From Bacteroidetes bacterium GWF2_43_63 (GTDB lineage: Bacteria > Bacteroidota > Bacteroidia > Bacteroidales > DTU049), in contig MEOQ01000044.1 of the NCBI GenBank assembly GCA_001769275.1, forward strand, positions 1 to 57,056: a DNA stretch of 57,056 bases. Reading direction: 5' to 3'. Of the stretch, positions 1 through 8,283 are shown one piece after another. Below the pieces are notes generated by a model that was not told where the DNA came from, made no database searches, and saw only the letters and a program-made list of their open reading frames with translations. A program made the position numbers and the translations under genes. The stretch's first letter is position 1. The number at the start of each line of letters is the position of its first letter.

Positions 1-148
1 GTTCATTTTGCCTGAGTTTTTCTTTGATGTATTGAACATTTATCCGGGCCAGGTTATAGAGAAAATCTCTTATGGCCTGCACCTGATCGTCATTATATGT
101 TTTGCCTTTTTCTTTCAGAAGTTCTCTGCATTCTTTTATGTTTAACAT
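1..148 (-). CDS. Small conserved hypothetical protein, 3' end outside window
   Basis: An ATG at 148 (minus strand) opens a frame with no stop through position 1, giving at least 49 residues beginning MLNIKECRELLKEKG. The segment is charged and helical, with a K-E-C-R start and an IRDFLYNLARI stretch. From memory this resembles short Bacteroidota proteins often found beside mobile-element genes, but I assign no function. It lies 81 bases downstream of the MerR-like gene on the same strand and could be co-transcribed with it. The C-terminal end is cut by the window edge. Confidence 0.55.
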   Translation of the reverse strand, partial: MLNIKECRELLKEKGKTYNDDQVQAIRDFLYNLARINVQYIKEKLRQNE

Positions 149-229
149 GGTTCCGGCTGATGCAGAACAATTCCGGTGTATCCGGTAAATGCTCCGTTTC
201 GCTTATTGTCCGGTTTTTCCGGTATTGTT

Positions 230-1198
230 TCATTGGTCCAGTTTGATTTTTGAGGTAATGTTTGTAATCACAATGTTGCCATTCTCCGTCTTCATACTTA
301 TGTCCTGATATCCGCCCCTGATCAGAATTTCAGACAATCTTGCCTCGGCATGTATCTTTTTCTCCCTGGTCACTTCAATCAGATAGGGCTTCTGGTCTTT
401 GAACCGTATGGTGATTGTTTTGGCCATGCCTTCGCGCAGTAGTGCCAGAATGTGGGTTTCATGCTCATTCAGGATTCTGTTGTCACGAACAAATTCAAAA
501 TAGTTTTTGTTCAGAATGAACTTTCTGAAAAATTTAAGCAGCGAAATTGTAATATACGACTCACGGTCAAAGCCGGTATCATCCATCAGTTTTTCATACA
601 CGGGGCTGTCTTTTTCGCTTTCAATCACTGGAATCACTGTTCCGTTCACGTCGATCAGCAATTTCACTTCTTCACGGTAAAGAATAAACTCATTGATAAT
701 GATGTTCAGGATATTGGTATAAACGGGCTCCTTCTGCTTTTCCTTGTCATCCAGATACTGCCGCATTGTTTCGATGAATTGTTTTTTGGATTGTTCATCC
801 CGGATACGCAAAGTGTTCAGCCTTTTCAGCAAACTATTTTTTTCTTTAACCGTGATGCTTCGGAAATATTCTGAAAAATCAGTCGAGATCAACAGCGTTT
901 GCCGGACCAGACTTATTTTAGGTAATGAAAACCCGAATTCACGAAGTTCCTTTATTATATTAATCCATATCAGCTCAACAAAACTGAACCGGTAAATGCT
1001 GTTCTCAATTCTGAGTCTGTTCGACATCAGTCCAAGATTTTTCCAGTTGTTCAAAATGCGTGAACTTACGCCCACATCACTTACCACAAAATCCTGCGAG
1101 AAATTCAGGTCGATGGTTCTGGCAAGTCCCTCCATGAGCGAAAAGGCATCTTCCGGTTCCATGATCGGGTCAAGATAAAATTTGCTGCTTTTTTTCAT
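230..1198 (-). CDS. MerR-like helix-turn-helix regulator
   Basis: A 322-aa protein. Residues about 35-100 contain a MerR-type winged HTH signature (VSDVGVSSRILNNWKNLGLM, then an RFSFVELIWINIIKELREFGFSL wing and helix). The remainder is helical, with a KEKQKEPVYTNILN region, and shows no recognised ligand-binding domain. I chose the ATG at 1198 over the longer frame from 1261 because a TAnnTTTG promoter element lies between them at 1228-1235. The long C-terminal half is unlike classical small MerR regulators, so the effector is unknown. It is probably the regulator of a local accessory module; the truncated small gene at 148-1 lies just downstream. Confidence 0.6.
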   Translation of the reverse strand: MKKSSKFYLDPIMEPEDAFSLMEGLARTIDLNFSQDFVVSDVGVSSRILNNWKNLGLMSNRLRIENSIYRFSFVELIWINIIKELREFGFSLPKISLVRQTLLISTDFSEYFRSITVKEKNSLLKRLNTLRIRDEQSKKQFIETMRQYLDDKEKQKEPVYTNILNIIINEFILYREEVKLLIDVNGTVIPVIESEKDSPVYEKLMDDTGFDRESYITISLLKFFRKFILNKNYFEFVRDNRILNEHETHILALLREGMAKTITIRFKDQKPYLIEVTREKKIHAEARLSEILIRGGYQDISMKTENGNIVITNITSKIKLDQ

Positions 1199-1227
1199 TA
1201 AAATTGTGACTTTACATAATATATCTT

Positions 1228-1262
1228 CAAAGATACGCCTTTTTACATTAGTGTAATACAAA
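1228..1262 (-). promoter_or_regulatory. Bacteroidota-type promoter of the MerR-like gene
   Basis: Read on the minus strand, TATCTTTG (plus coordinates 1228-1235) matches the TAnnTTTG -7 consensus. A TTTG (1259-1262) lies 23 bases further upstream, slightly longer than the usual 19-21. The ATG at 1198 is 29 bases downstream. Confidence 0.5.
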
Positions 1263-1448
1263 GTTCTACATTCTTTGACGAACTTTTACAAGAATTCATT
1301 TCGTTTAACATTCTTCAGCACTATATATTTCCACAAAAAACCCTCCCCTATAAAGCGCAAACAAACGAAAAGTAAAGCAACAAGTGGAATAAAAATCTAT
1401 AGTGAAACACGCGCCGAAACGGTGCGTTATACTGAGAAAATAGAAATC

Positions 1449-1643
1449 ATGAAAAAGCTTGTCAAAACACAAAAAGAAATAGCCACCGAATACGGCGTAT
1501 GCCGAAGCACGTTTCGCAAATGGCTCAAACCCATCGAAAATAAACTCAAACTCTCCCGCCGGCCACTGCTTGCATGGCAGGTGGCGATGATTTATGAGTT
1601 TTTGGATAAGCCAGATCCGGAGGTTTTGGGAGAATCGTTATGA
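1449..1643 (+). CDS. Small helix-turn-helix protein
   Basis: A 64-aa protein with a homeodomain-like HTH: KEIATEYGVCRSTFRKWLKPI at residues about 9-29, then a short C-terminal helix ending DKPDPEVLGESL. The open frame extends upstream to a TTG at 1275, but the upstream part is lysine- and phenylalanine-rich and lacks domain-like composition, so I place the start at the ATG preceding KKLVKTQKE. It may bind DNA like the N-terminal part of a transposase or as a stand-alone regulator. It is divergent from the MerR-like gene. No catalytic domain is present. Confidence 0.45.
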   Translation: MKKLVKTQKEIATEYGVCRSTFRKWLKPIENKLKLSRRPLLAWQVAMIYEFLDKPDPEVLGESL

Positions 1644-1884
1644 ATTATGAGGGAATAAGTGAAACTATTGTCCTAAATAAACAATTTGTACTTCGCAATT
1701 AAGGAAGCCTGGCTTTACTCACTTTTGGGGACAATCCCATTTTTTACCATCGATTGAAGCTTATACGTCAAAAATTAATGATAACTGCATGTTGTAAGTT
1801 TTAAAAGTGGATTATTCTGAGATTGTCAGTACGAATACATTTACGGAGAGAAACCACTCTATACAAGTCACTGCAATCGCAATG

Positions 1885-3168
1885 CTATGTGAAAAAATGT
1901 GACCATCCGTATTTGGTGGGATTTTCATTATAATCTTTTGGTAGATGACAATCCTTAAACATCTTGCCACTTCCACAAAAACACAAATCGGTTAGTTTCA
2001 CATTACGTTCTCTCACTATAAACGATACATTTTCGTTTGCCTCTTTACTTGAATTCGCTGTCGTTTCTTTTGCATCGATAAATTCGTCCATTTTTTCCTT
2101 ATAATCTTTCGGAATAGAAGAATTTATCCGTTTGAATTTTGGAGGCCAGTCAAAATGTTTTTTCCATAATTTATACGTTATTGAATCCGGTAATAGAGGT
2201 GGTTCGTTTTGAGTTCTTTCAATATCTTTTTTGTCATAAAGTGTTTTACGGTATTCGATAAGATTTTTTAAATCCTTTTTTAATTCCTGGCCATCAATAA
2301 AGTCTTGATTAGAATCAATAATATATGGAGCTAGGATTTTTTGAAATTTATCATTACTCGTAAATATCTTTGCAAACGGCAAATAATAGAAGTATTGTAA
2401 ATCAAGCATATTGGTAGGACGGGTTCCGACTAAATCAAACCTTAATGCTAAATCAAACAGTATCTTTACTTTTCCACAATGGAGAGCATACGGCGAAAAT
2501 ACTTTTAGATTTTTACATTCTGATTGACTCCAACGATATAATATTTTTGATGCATCTTCATTAGTTATCCCAAACTCGGAAATGATAAATATTAAGATGT
2601 TGATTTGTTGCTTATCGTCAATTAAAATTTGATTTACGAATTCATTTAATTCATCTATATTCTTAAACTTTTCCTCAATTTCTATTTCAATTTTTAATGA
2701 CTCCTTAAGGTTAACTAAAAGATCCTTTTCTGTTGTCGTGTCTCTCCAAATCTTAGCTAGTTCTGCTTCTGCCTCGATAAAATTTCCATCTCTCCAACGG
2801 CATAAAGCCCTTTCTTGTGGGGACTCTTTAAAATGAAACCCTATTTTACCTGATTCTGATTTTACTAATTGGGAGGAACCAAGTATTGGAAAATAGGTTA
2901 ATGGTGTGTCTCCAGATATTAAGTCATTTACCAAAATTTCTCTATAAAAAATGCTAACTGCAGAATTATAAGGCAATAACTTGTTTGCAAAATCTTTAAC
3001 TCTTTCACTTGCCGTTTTTGAACCATCAAAATCTTTTTTTAAATCCCCCAAAATCTCCATTGTTAAAATAGGAGTAATTGTTGGTCTATAATAATTATGT
3101 AATAAAATTATCTCCTCAAAGCTTAGAGACTGGAAAGTTGATTTGTCTATAATTATTGGTAGGCTCAT
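1885..3168 (-). CDS. PIN-like domain protein with C-terminal SEC-C metal-binding motif
   Basis: A 427-aa protein. The C-terminus carries a SEC-C motif (C396, C398, C407, H408 in CFCGSGKMFKDCH), a zinc-binding tail found on SecA and on many nuclease-associated proteins. The N-terminus (IIIDKSTFQSLS ... TMEILGDL) and a later segment (DLQYFYYLPFAKIFTSNDKF, residues 256-274) look like the two conserved halves of a PIN-like RNase. The candidate metal ligands are D8, E38 or D42, D256 and D273, with a long helical insert between. The PIN assignment is my inference from motif spacing; SEC-C is clear. It lies on the same strand as the SMC operon but is separated from it by about 370 bases of non-coding DNA, so it is probably a separate transcription unit in the same defence-like block. 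Confidence 0.65.
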   Translation of the reverse strand: MSLPIIIDKSTFQSLSFEEIILLHNYYRPTITPILTMEILGDLKKDFDGSKTASERVKDFANKLLPYNSAVSIFYREILVNDLISGDTPLTYFPILGSSQLVKSESGKIGFHFKESPQERALCRWRDGNFIEAEAELAKIWRDTTTEKDLLVNLKESLKIEIEIEEKFKNIDELNEFVNQILIDDKQQINILIFIISEFGITNEDASKILYRWSQSECKNLKVFSPYALHCGKVKILFDLALRFDLVGTRPTNMLDLQYFYYLPFAKIFTSNDKFQKILAPYIIDSNQDFIDGQELKKDLKNLIEYRKTLYDKKDIERTQNEPPLLPDSITYKLWKKHFDWPPKFKRINSSIPKDYKEKMDEFIDAKETTANSSKEANENVSFIVRERNVKLTDLCFCGSGKMFKDCHLPKDYNENPTKYGWSHFFT

Positions 3169-3542
3169 TTACATTATTATTAGTAACCGTTAATGGATAC
3201 GCATTCGTGAAGGATTTCATGACATAATACTGCCAACACAGCACTAATGTAAAATGGGAAAACCCGCCTAGAATTTTCCACCGTCACCCCGCATGACGCA
3301 AAACCGCTGTTACCAGCTGGCATTCTTGTCCACCGTGTCTGTAAACCATTGTCATTGTTTCTTTTTATTGTCATTGTTGTTTTAGTTTGTATGTCGGTGT
3401 TTTAATTATTTCAGAAGGGAAGGAGAAAATAATTGAATTTCTTCTTTGGTGGGGAAAAGAACACTCTTTGCCAAATTTTGGCTTGTGTGTTGGCTTGTGC
3501 GGCTTGATAATGTGTGTGCTTTTGTGCGATAACTTTTCATTG
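3169..3542. other. Non-coding, strand-skewed spacer
   Basis: No credible gene. The plus strand of 3380-3540 is strongly G/T-rich (runs such as ggcttgtgtgttggcttgtg) and 3180-3380 contains short imperfect motifs such as acccgc and cgctgttacc. A similar skewed segment lies at the other end of the SMC operon (13514-13800). Short open frames here have atypical composition and no family resemblance. Confidence 0.5.
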
Positions 3543-4568
3543 TTATTCAGAAAGGTTAATCATAATGTGATACATTTCAATATTATTTCCATGAACTGAC
3601 TTGGCGACTTTTAAGTGGTTGACCTCATCAAATTTAGAAGATAAATCTTCAAAGTCCTTTGCAGTGTCAAAAACAAAGGTTGTAGTAAAAGCACTTGTTG
3701 AAACATCTTGTTTATAAGAAATCCAAGTTGTATCAAATGCTGTTATTGCTCCTTTGAAATAAATTATCATGTAGTATCTGTCAAGATTTTTGGCGTATGA
3801 AAATGATTTAAGCACATGCTTTTGCGTTGCGGTTTTATCCTTTCCTGTCAGAATTAAAGCTTCAAATAAGGCAATTGTGATGTTACCTGCTTCTATGGTA
3901 ATGTCTGTTTCTCCTGCACTTTTGCCTGTTGGTGAACTTCCCTTTCTCGCTTGGTCATGAATACTCCAAGCCCAAATTTGAAATCTTAATTTAAGTGTAG
4001 CCAAAAGCAAGTCATTGTATCTATCTTCATGAGGAATTGTCTTTATGCCTTGAATTTTGTCAAGCAGCACTTTCGATGCCTGGACGATTTCATGCAAAAT
4101 AAATTCGCTTAAAATTACTTTGTCATTTACAATGTCTGGTGTAGTTAATGGAAGGTCTTTAGCTTTTATACTTCTAATATTCACTAAACTTTTCTTTATG
4201 CTCTCTAATACTTCGGATGTTATTGAAGTGTCAATGATTGTTTGAACAATACTTGAAATTGGCGTTCCAGATTCGATTAAGTATTCCTTGGCTTTTTTGA
4301 TATAATCAAAAGCCAGCTCATGTAAATCTCTCTCAACATAAAATTTGTAAACGGTTGGAATTATTTCTTCATCAAACAAATATCTTTTTGAAAGTTTGTT
4401 TACGGTTTGGTCAAACCTAACTGTGTCTTTTGAAGCAGCGAAAAAATAAAGATTGTTACTGGCAATTGGTTCTCCCAATTCAGAAAGCCCTTTTCTTTCC
4501 TCGTTAGTTAAGTTACTGACGAAGTTCTCCCACTCTTGATTTGCTTGGTTTAATAAAACTAGATTCAT
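3543..4568 (-). CDS. Unrecognised protein, last gene of the Wadjet-like operon; possible degenerate PD-(D/E)xK fold
   Basis: A 341-aa protein whose ATG overlaps the stop of the 947-aa gene by 4 bases (ATGA), so it is translationally coupled. The N-terminal 200 residues are helical and unrecognised. Residues 219-240 read GETDITI, then NITIALFEALIL. This spacing resembles the D...E-x-K core of restriction-endonuclease-like proteins, with D222 and E236 in place but leucine (L238) where lysine is expected. A hydrophobic strand (RYYMIIYFKG) follows, as in that fold. This is inference only; it could equally be an inactive relative or an unrelated fold. Its position as the sixth gene of an SMC/Toprim operon suggests an accessory or effector role. 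Confidence 0.6.
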   Translation of the reverse strand: MNLVLLNQANQEWENFVSNLTNEERKGLSELGEPIASNNLYFFAASKDTVRFDQTVNKLSKRYLFDEEIIPTVYKFYVERDLHELAFDYIKKAKEYLIESGTPISSIVQTIIDTSITSEVLESIKKSLVNIRSIKAKDLPLTTPDIVNDKVILSEFILHEIVQASKVLLDKIQGIKTIPHEDRYNDLLLATLKLRFQIWAWSIHDQARKGSSPTGKSAGETDITIEAGNITIALFEALILTGKDKTATQKHVLKSFSYAKNLDRYYMIIYFKGAITAFDTTWISYKQDVSTSAFTTTFVFDTAKDFEDLSSKFDEVNHLKVAKSVHGNNIEMYHIMINLSE

Positions 4569-7408
4569 GATACTTCAATCGCTTTAAGGGTTTCTGCATG
4601 ATAGAGATGAAAAGCATAACGAATGTTTTTTGTTTCATCTGTTAATAATGATTTCAAAATCAAAATGGCTTCATCATATTTTTTATCGTTGTAAATTTTG
4701 TAAAGAGCAATAAAGAATTTTTTAATGTTCTCCGCTTTCTTGTTTCCTCTTTGATGTTGGAATTCACCTTTGGGAATCGGCAGCTCAGAAAGCTTTTTAA
4801 AATCCTTTTCCTTGAATGCTAAAAGTAGATTTACTTCAAACAAAAAATAATTTGTCTGCTCGTCATTGTGCTTGACATGTTTAAAGTGATTTTGAATTCT
4901 TTCTATCAATGGTTTTGCTAACTCCCAATGATTGGCAGAATTAACTGCTTCCACTAAAGCGTATTGTAATTCTGTAGTTGTAAAACTATTTTCAATAAAA
5001 TCTTCAATTTTCACTTCGCTTATTCGTTTCGAAATAATGTCACGGAGTTCTTTTGAATCCAAAATATTTAAGGCCGTCAACATTCTTCCTGTATCCGAGC
5101 TATGAAAGAAAAAATCTTGAACAAATTGATTTTGCTCCTTTCCATTGAAGTAATTGATACTTCTATAAAGTAATGATGTCAGATGCTGGTAATACATGTC
5201 ATATCCAAATACGCTGAACATTTCATTAAACACATCTATCCTACCTTGGGGTATGTCCTCAATAGAAAACTTTAATGAAAATTCTTTTATCCATTTTTCA
5301 AGTTTATCTAATGTGGTTTTTACAGGTAATCCATCAATTTCAAGTAAATCTCCTTTTTGGTTGATAGAGATGAAACCAAGCATCAATGATTTCAAGTATA
5401 GTTTTATCTTTTCAAATTGTTCTTTGTTTTGCTCATCATATTTGTTTCCAGTAGTATTAAAGTTTAATGCAGTAGTAAAATTATCAGTGAGATTTTGAAG
5501 GACATCATTTTTTTCAAAATGCAAATACAAGTAGCCCCAATCAATAATCTCAAAACCAAAATCATTCATTCCTCTTTTTACTTTTCTTTTTTCTATCCCT
5601 GATTTAATGTAACCCTGAACATCAATTTCTATTTGTGAGTAAAATTCGGATAGATAGATTCCCAATAAAGAAACTAAATCCCTTGTGGCACTTTCATTAT
5701 TTTCCTTTTGTTTTTTTAATAATTCACTTTCAGAAATGCGAAGATTACTAAGTCTCAAAACTTCAATTGATAAATCAGTAAGTCCCGATTTCAGATGCAA
5801 GAACTCTGTGTGATTTGGTTTTATCGCCTCAAATTTTCTTTTTAAGTAATTGATAATATGAGGTAACAGAGAACTAACTACTCTTGGTTTGATTGGTGGA
5901 CTTGGATAGATATTAGCATTTACAATTCTCTTGTTGCTTAACTTCTTTAAAACTCCATCATAGCGTTTCCTTAATGAATTATGATTGATGATACTGTTAC
6001 TATTATTGGTATTTATGCTGAACACTTTTTCAGCTAAGTCAATTAGAATTTTTGCAATGAGTTCTCCCCTTTCAATATCGTCAGATGCAGTTGAAGCAAG
6101 TTGTTCAAATGTGAAATCAAACATCTCATTCCACAACTGATTTTTCATTTCACAACTTTCTTCAAATTTTCGGTCGTTGTTTGATTGCTCTGATAAAACA
6201 ACGTTGTCAATTTCAATTTTGTCAATCAACCTGAAAGCAATAGGAATTAATTCCGTATCAGTTAGTAGGTAGGGGATTACAAAAGAAAATTCTCTTTGAA
6301 TGTCACAGTATAATGTCCAAAGCAAAAATGGTCTTGAAGTATCATTTAGGATCCTTAAAACATTTTCATACTTTGTTGGGTGCTTAGTGTCATTTGCAAC
6401 AATTATCCGAAGTAGCGAATGGCAGTAACTTCTTGTTCTTTGATAGTCAAATGCATTATGAAACTGCCATTTGTGATAATTTACACTCTCAATAAAATCT
6501 AAAGCACTTTCATAATTGAATTCAACAACTGGAATTTCTGTTTTAATATCAATGTGCTGATAGCTATTGGCATCAAGCCAAATTTTATTAAACTCATCAG
6601 GGGACTTTAGTAAATCTCCCTCTGAATTTAATAACGATGCAGCAAGTTCACAAATCTTTGATGTGTTTTTATGACTTAGAAAGCTATCTACATCATCAAC
6701 CCAAATTTCTGCCCCATGAATGTATTTGAAATAAATCCTAAATTCTTTAAGTGTTGCTTCTTCACCGCCAAGAATTAACCAAAGGGTAGAAGCTATTTCA
6801 TTTCTTAAATGCCTTGAATACTCATTGCCTTTCCAATAATACAATCCACTTTTAGAATCAAGTCCTAGAATATCTCTTTCAACAAGGCCTTCTTTTGTTA
6901 CTCCATGTGAAAATTGTTTATTTAAAACATTTTCCAATTTCGATTTCGAAATTGTGAGTTTGGACTCTACGAAACACCTTTGATAATAAATTTGCAAACA
7001 GCGGATTAAATCAGTTTTATCAGCAGGAATTTCTATTGGCTTACTTTCTTTTTCATAATAACCAACTTGCCACACAAAATGTCGAACTAATTCAGGCATT
7101 ACAACTTCTTCCGCAACTGTTCTTATCCAATTTGCTTTTTCAAATTCCTCAAATGTTAATGAGGTATTGTTTGCATTGTTGTATTCTTTAATTATTTCAA
7201 CAAAGACATTCTTACTTCTTTCAAAAAAATTCAAATTGAGAATAATGTGAGTGAGAACTAACGAAAGATTGAATTGCAGATTTGCAGATTTCACATTTTG
7301 GTCAATGTAATCCTTATAGGAATTATTATTCAGAGCTAAATACTTCAGTCGTTCGCTTAATGACTTTAATTTTCCTTCTGTCGAGTATGAAATTTGAAGC
7401 TGCATCAT
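4565..7408 (-). CDS. Large unrecognised protein of the Wadjet-like operon
   Basis: A 947-aa, largely helical, soluble-looking protein rich in Asn, Lys, Leu and Glu. I see no Walker motif, no cysteine cluster, no signal peptide and no transmembrane segment, and I recognise no family. It overlaps the Toprim gene by 4 bases upstream and the 341-aa gene by 4 bases downstream, the arrangement of subunits made in fixed proportion. Classical Wadjet loci consist of four genes (jetA-D), so this gene is an added component. Its size and repeated helical segments (for example residues 1-60 and 860-945) would suit a scaffold or sensor, but nothing in the sequence proves that. Confidence 0.65.
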   Translation of the reverse strand: MMQLQISYSTEGKLKSLSERLKYLALNNNSYKDYIDQNVKSANLQFNLSLVLTHIILNLNFFERSKNVFVEIIKEYNNANNTSLTFEEFEKANWIRTVAEEVVMPELVRHFVWQVGYYEKESKPIEIPADKTDLIRCLQIYYQRCFVESKLTISKSKLENVLNKQFSHGVTKEGLVERDILGLDSKSGLYYWKGNEYSRHLRNEIASTLWLILGGEEATLKEFRIYFKYIHGAEIWVDDVDSFLSHKNTSKICELAASLLNSEGDLLKSPDEFNKIWLDANSYQHIDIKTEIPVVEFNYESALDFIESVNYHKWQFHNAFDYQRTRSYCHSLLRIIVANDTKHPTKYENVLRILNDTSRPFLLWTLYCDIQREFSFVIPYLLTDTELIPIAFRLIDKIEIDNVVLSEQSNNDRKFEESCEMKNQLWNEMFDFTFEQLASTASDDIERGELIAKILIDLAEKVFSINTNNSNSIINHNSLRKRYDGVLKKLSNKRIVNANIYPSPPIKPRVVSSLLPHIINYLKRKFEAIKPNHTEFLHLKSGLTDLSIEVLRLSNLRISESELLKKQKENNESATRDLVSLLGIYLSEFYSQIEIDVQGYIKSGIEKRKVKRGMNDFGFEIIDWGYLYLHFEKNDVLQNLTDNFTTALNFNTTGNKYDEQNKEQFEKIKLYLKSLMLGFISINQKGDLLEIDGLPVKTTLDKLEKWIKEFSLKFSIEDIPQGRIDVFNEMFSVFGYDMYYQHLTSLLYRSINYFNGKEQNQFVQDFFFHSSDTGRMLTALNILDSKELRDIISKRISEVKIEDFIENSFTTTELQYALVEAVNSANHWELAKPLIERIQNHFKHVKHNDEQTNYFLFEVNLLLAFKEKDFKKLSELPIPKGEFQHQRGNKKAENIKKFFIALYKIYNDKKYDEAILILKSLLTDETKNIRYAFHLYHAETLKAIEVS

Positions 7409-8283
7409 CTTCTCAATAATTCGTGATTTATACTTTCTTCTTCAATCCATTTCTCAGGAATGAGTTTTGCCAAAAGTTCCTTTGCATATTTGGGGAAAAG
7501 CGAATAGTCAATTTCGGTTTTCCATTCTCTAATCTTGTCTAATGTTTTAATTGGCTGTTGAGGAACGAGTATTTCAATTTTGGGAAAATAGATTCTTTTA
7601 ATACTTTGGTAAATTTCAATTCCTCTGTTGTCCCAATCGCACAAATAATAAAATGGGATTTCAGGTTCAATAACGTAGTGTAATTTAGCGGTATTTCTTC
7701 CTCCTACATACCAAAGTTCTACATCATACAATCTTTCTTTTTTGATTTGATTGTCATTTTCACATAGAATTATTGTCTTGGGAATTCTGCTCTTGCAATG
7801 CAGTATTTTTAAATACTGTTGGTCGTGTTCGTCAATCGGTAATTCATTTATTTCTAAAACACTTAAAACAGCATTGTATAACTTGCTTGATTTGGTTAAG
7901 TATTTTGCACTGTCAAAGTAAAGCGTTGAAATCTCTTTTTGACTTTTGCTTGAATCTAAAATTTGTTCTCTGGTTTGCTCAATTTTTAAAAGTGCGTTTA
8001 GTTCTGATTCTTCAAAATTTGTATCATTGAGATTATATCTTTCAATGAGTTCTGAATAATTTCTAAACTTTTCTTGCAAATTTTCAGAATAGAAACTGTC
8101 ATAATAATTTGTTTTGGAAATTGTTTTTTTATTTTCAATAATTACATATTCCATCTCCAAAATCCTTTTACCCAAAGGAACACCAAGTAACTCATTTGAG
8201 GTTTCCCCCTCTTTATAAAGTTGATTAAGTTGTTTTAATGCTTTCCACTTCATTTTGTTCTTGTATATGTTTATCAAGTTCAA
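7405..8283 (-). CDS. Toprim-domain protein, JetD-like nuclease subunit
   Basis: A 292-aa protein. The C-terminal half has a Toprim core: a strand ending in E175 (IILCEND), then a strand and D216-x-D218 in YYLCDWDNRG, followed by the helix GIEIYQSIKRIY. Glutamate plus DxD is the metal-binding set used by topoisomerase VI/Spo11 and by JetD, the DNA-cleaving subunit of Wadjet. The N-terminal 160 residues would correspond to the arm region but are shorter than in JetD proteins of about 380-400 aa. The frame from 8283 overlaps the SMC gene by 59 bases; an internal ATG at 8253 would reduce this to 29. It follows the SMC gene as jetD does in known loci. Confidence 0.7.
   Translation of the reverse strand: MNLINIYKNKMKWKALKQLNQLYKEGETSNELLGVPLGKRILEMEYVIIENKKTISKTNYYDSFYSENLQEKFRNYSELIERYNLNDTNFEESELNALLKIEQTREQILDSSKSQKEISTLYFDSAKYLTKSSKLYNAVLSVLEINELPIDEHDQQYLKILHCKSRIPKTIILCENDNQIKKERLYDVELWYVGGRNTAKLHYVIEPEIPFYYLCDWDNRGIEIYQSIKRIYFPKIEILVPQQPIKTLDKIREWKTEIDYSLFPKYAKELLAKLIPEKWIEEESINHELLRR

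Noticed and set aside
3180-3380. Possible integron attC site (tagtaaccgttaa-like sequence)
   Set aside because: No paired core sites with a matching complementary hairpin were found, and there is no integrase in the window.
3180-3599. Short frames on both strands near the end of the SMC operon
   Set aside because: They lie in strand-skewed non-coding DNA, and the plus-strand one overlaps the 341-aa gene.
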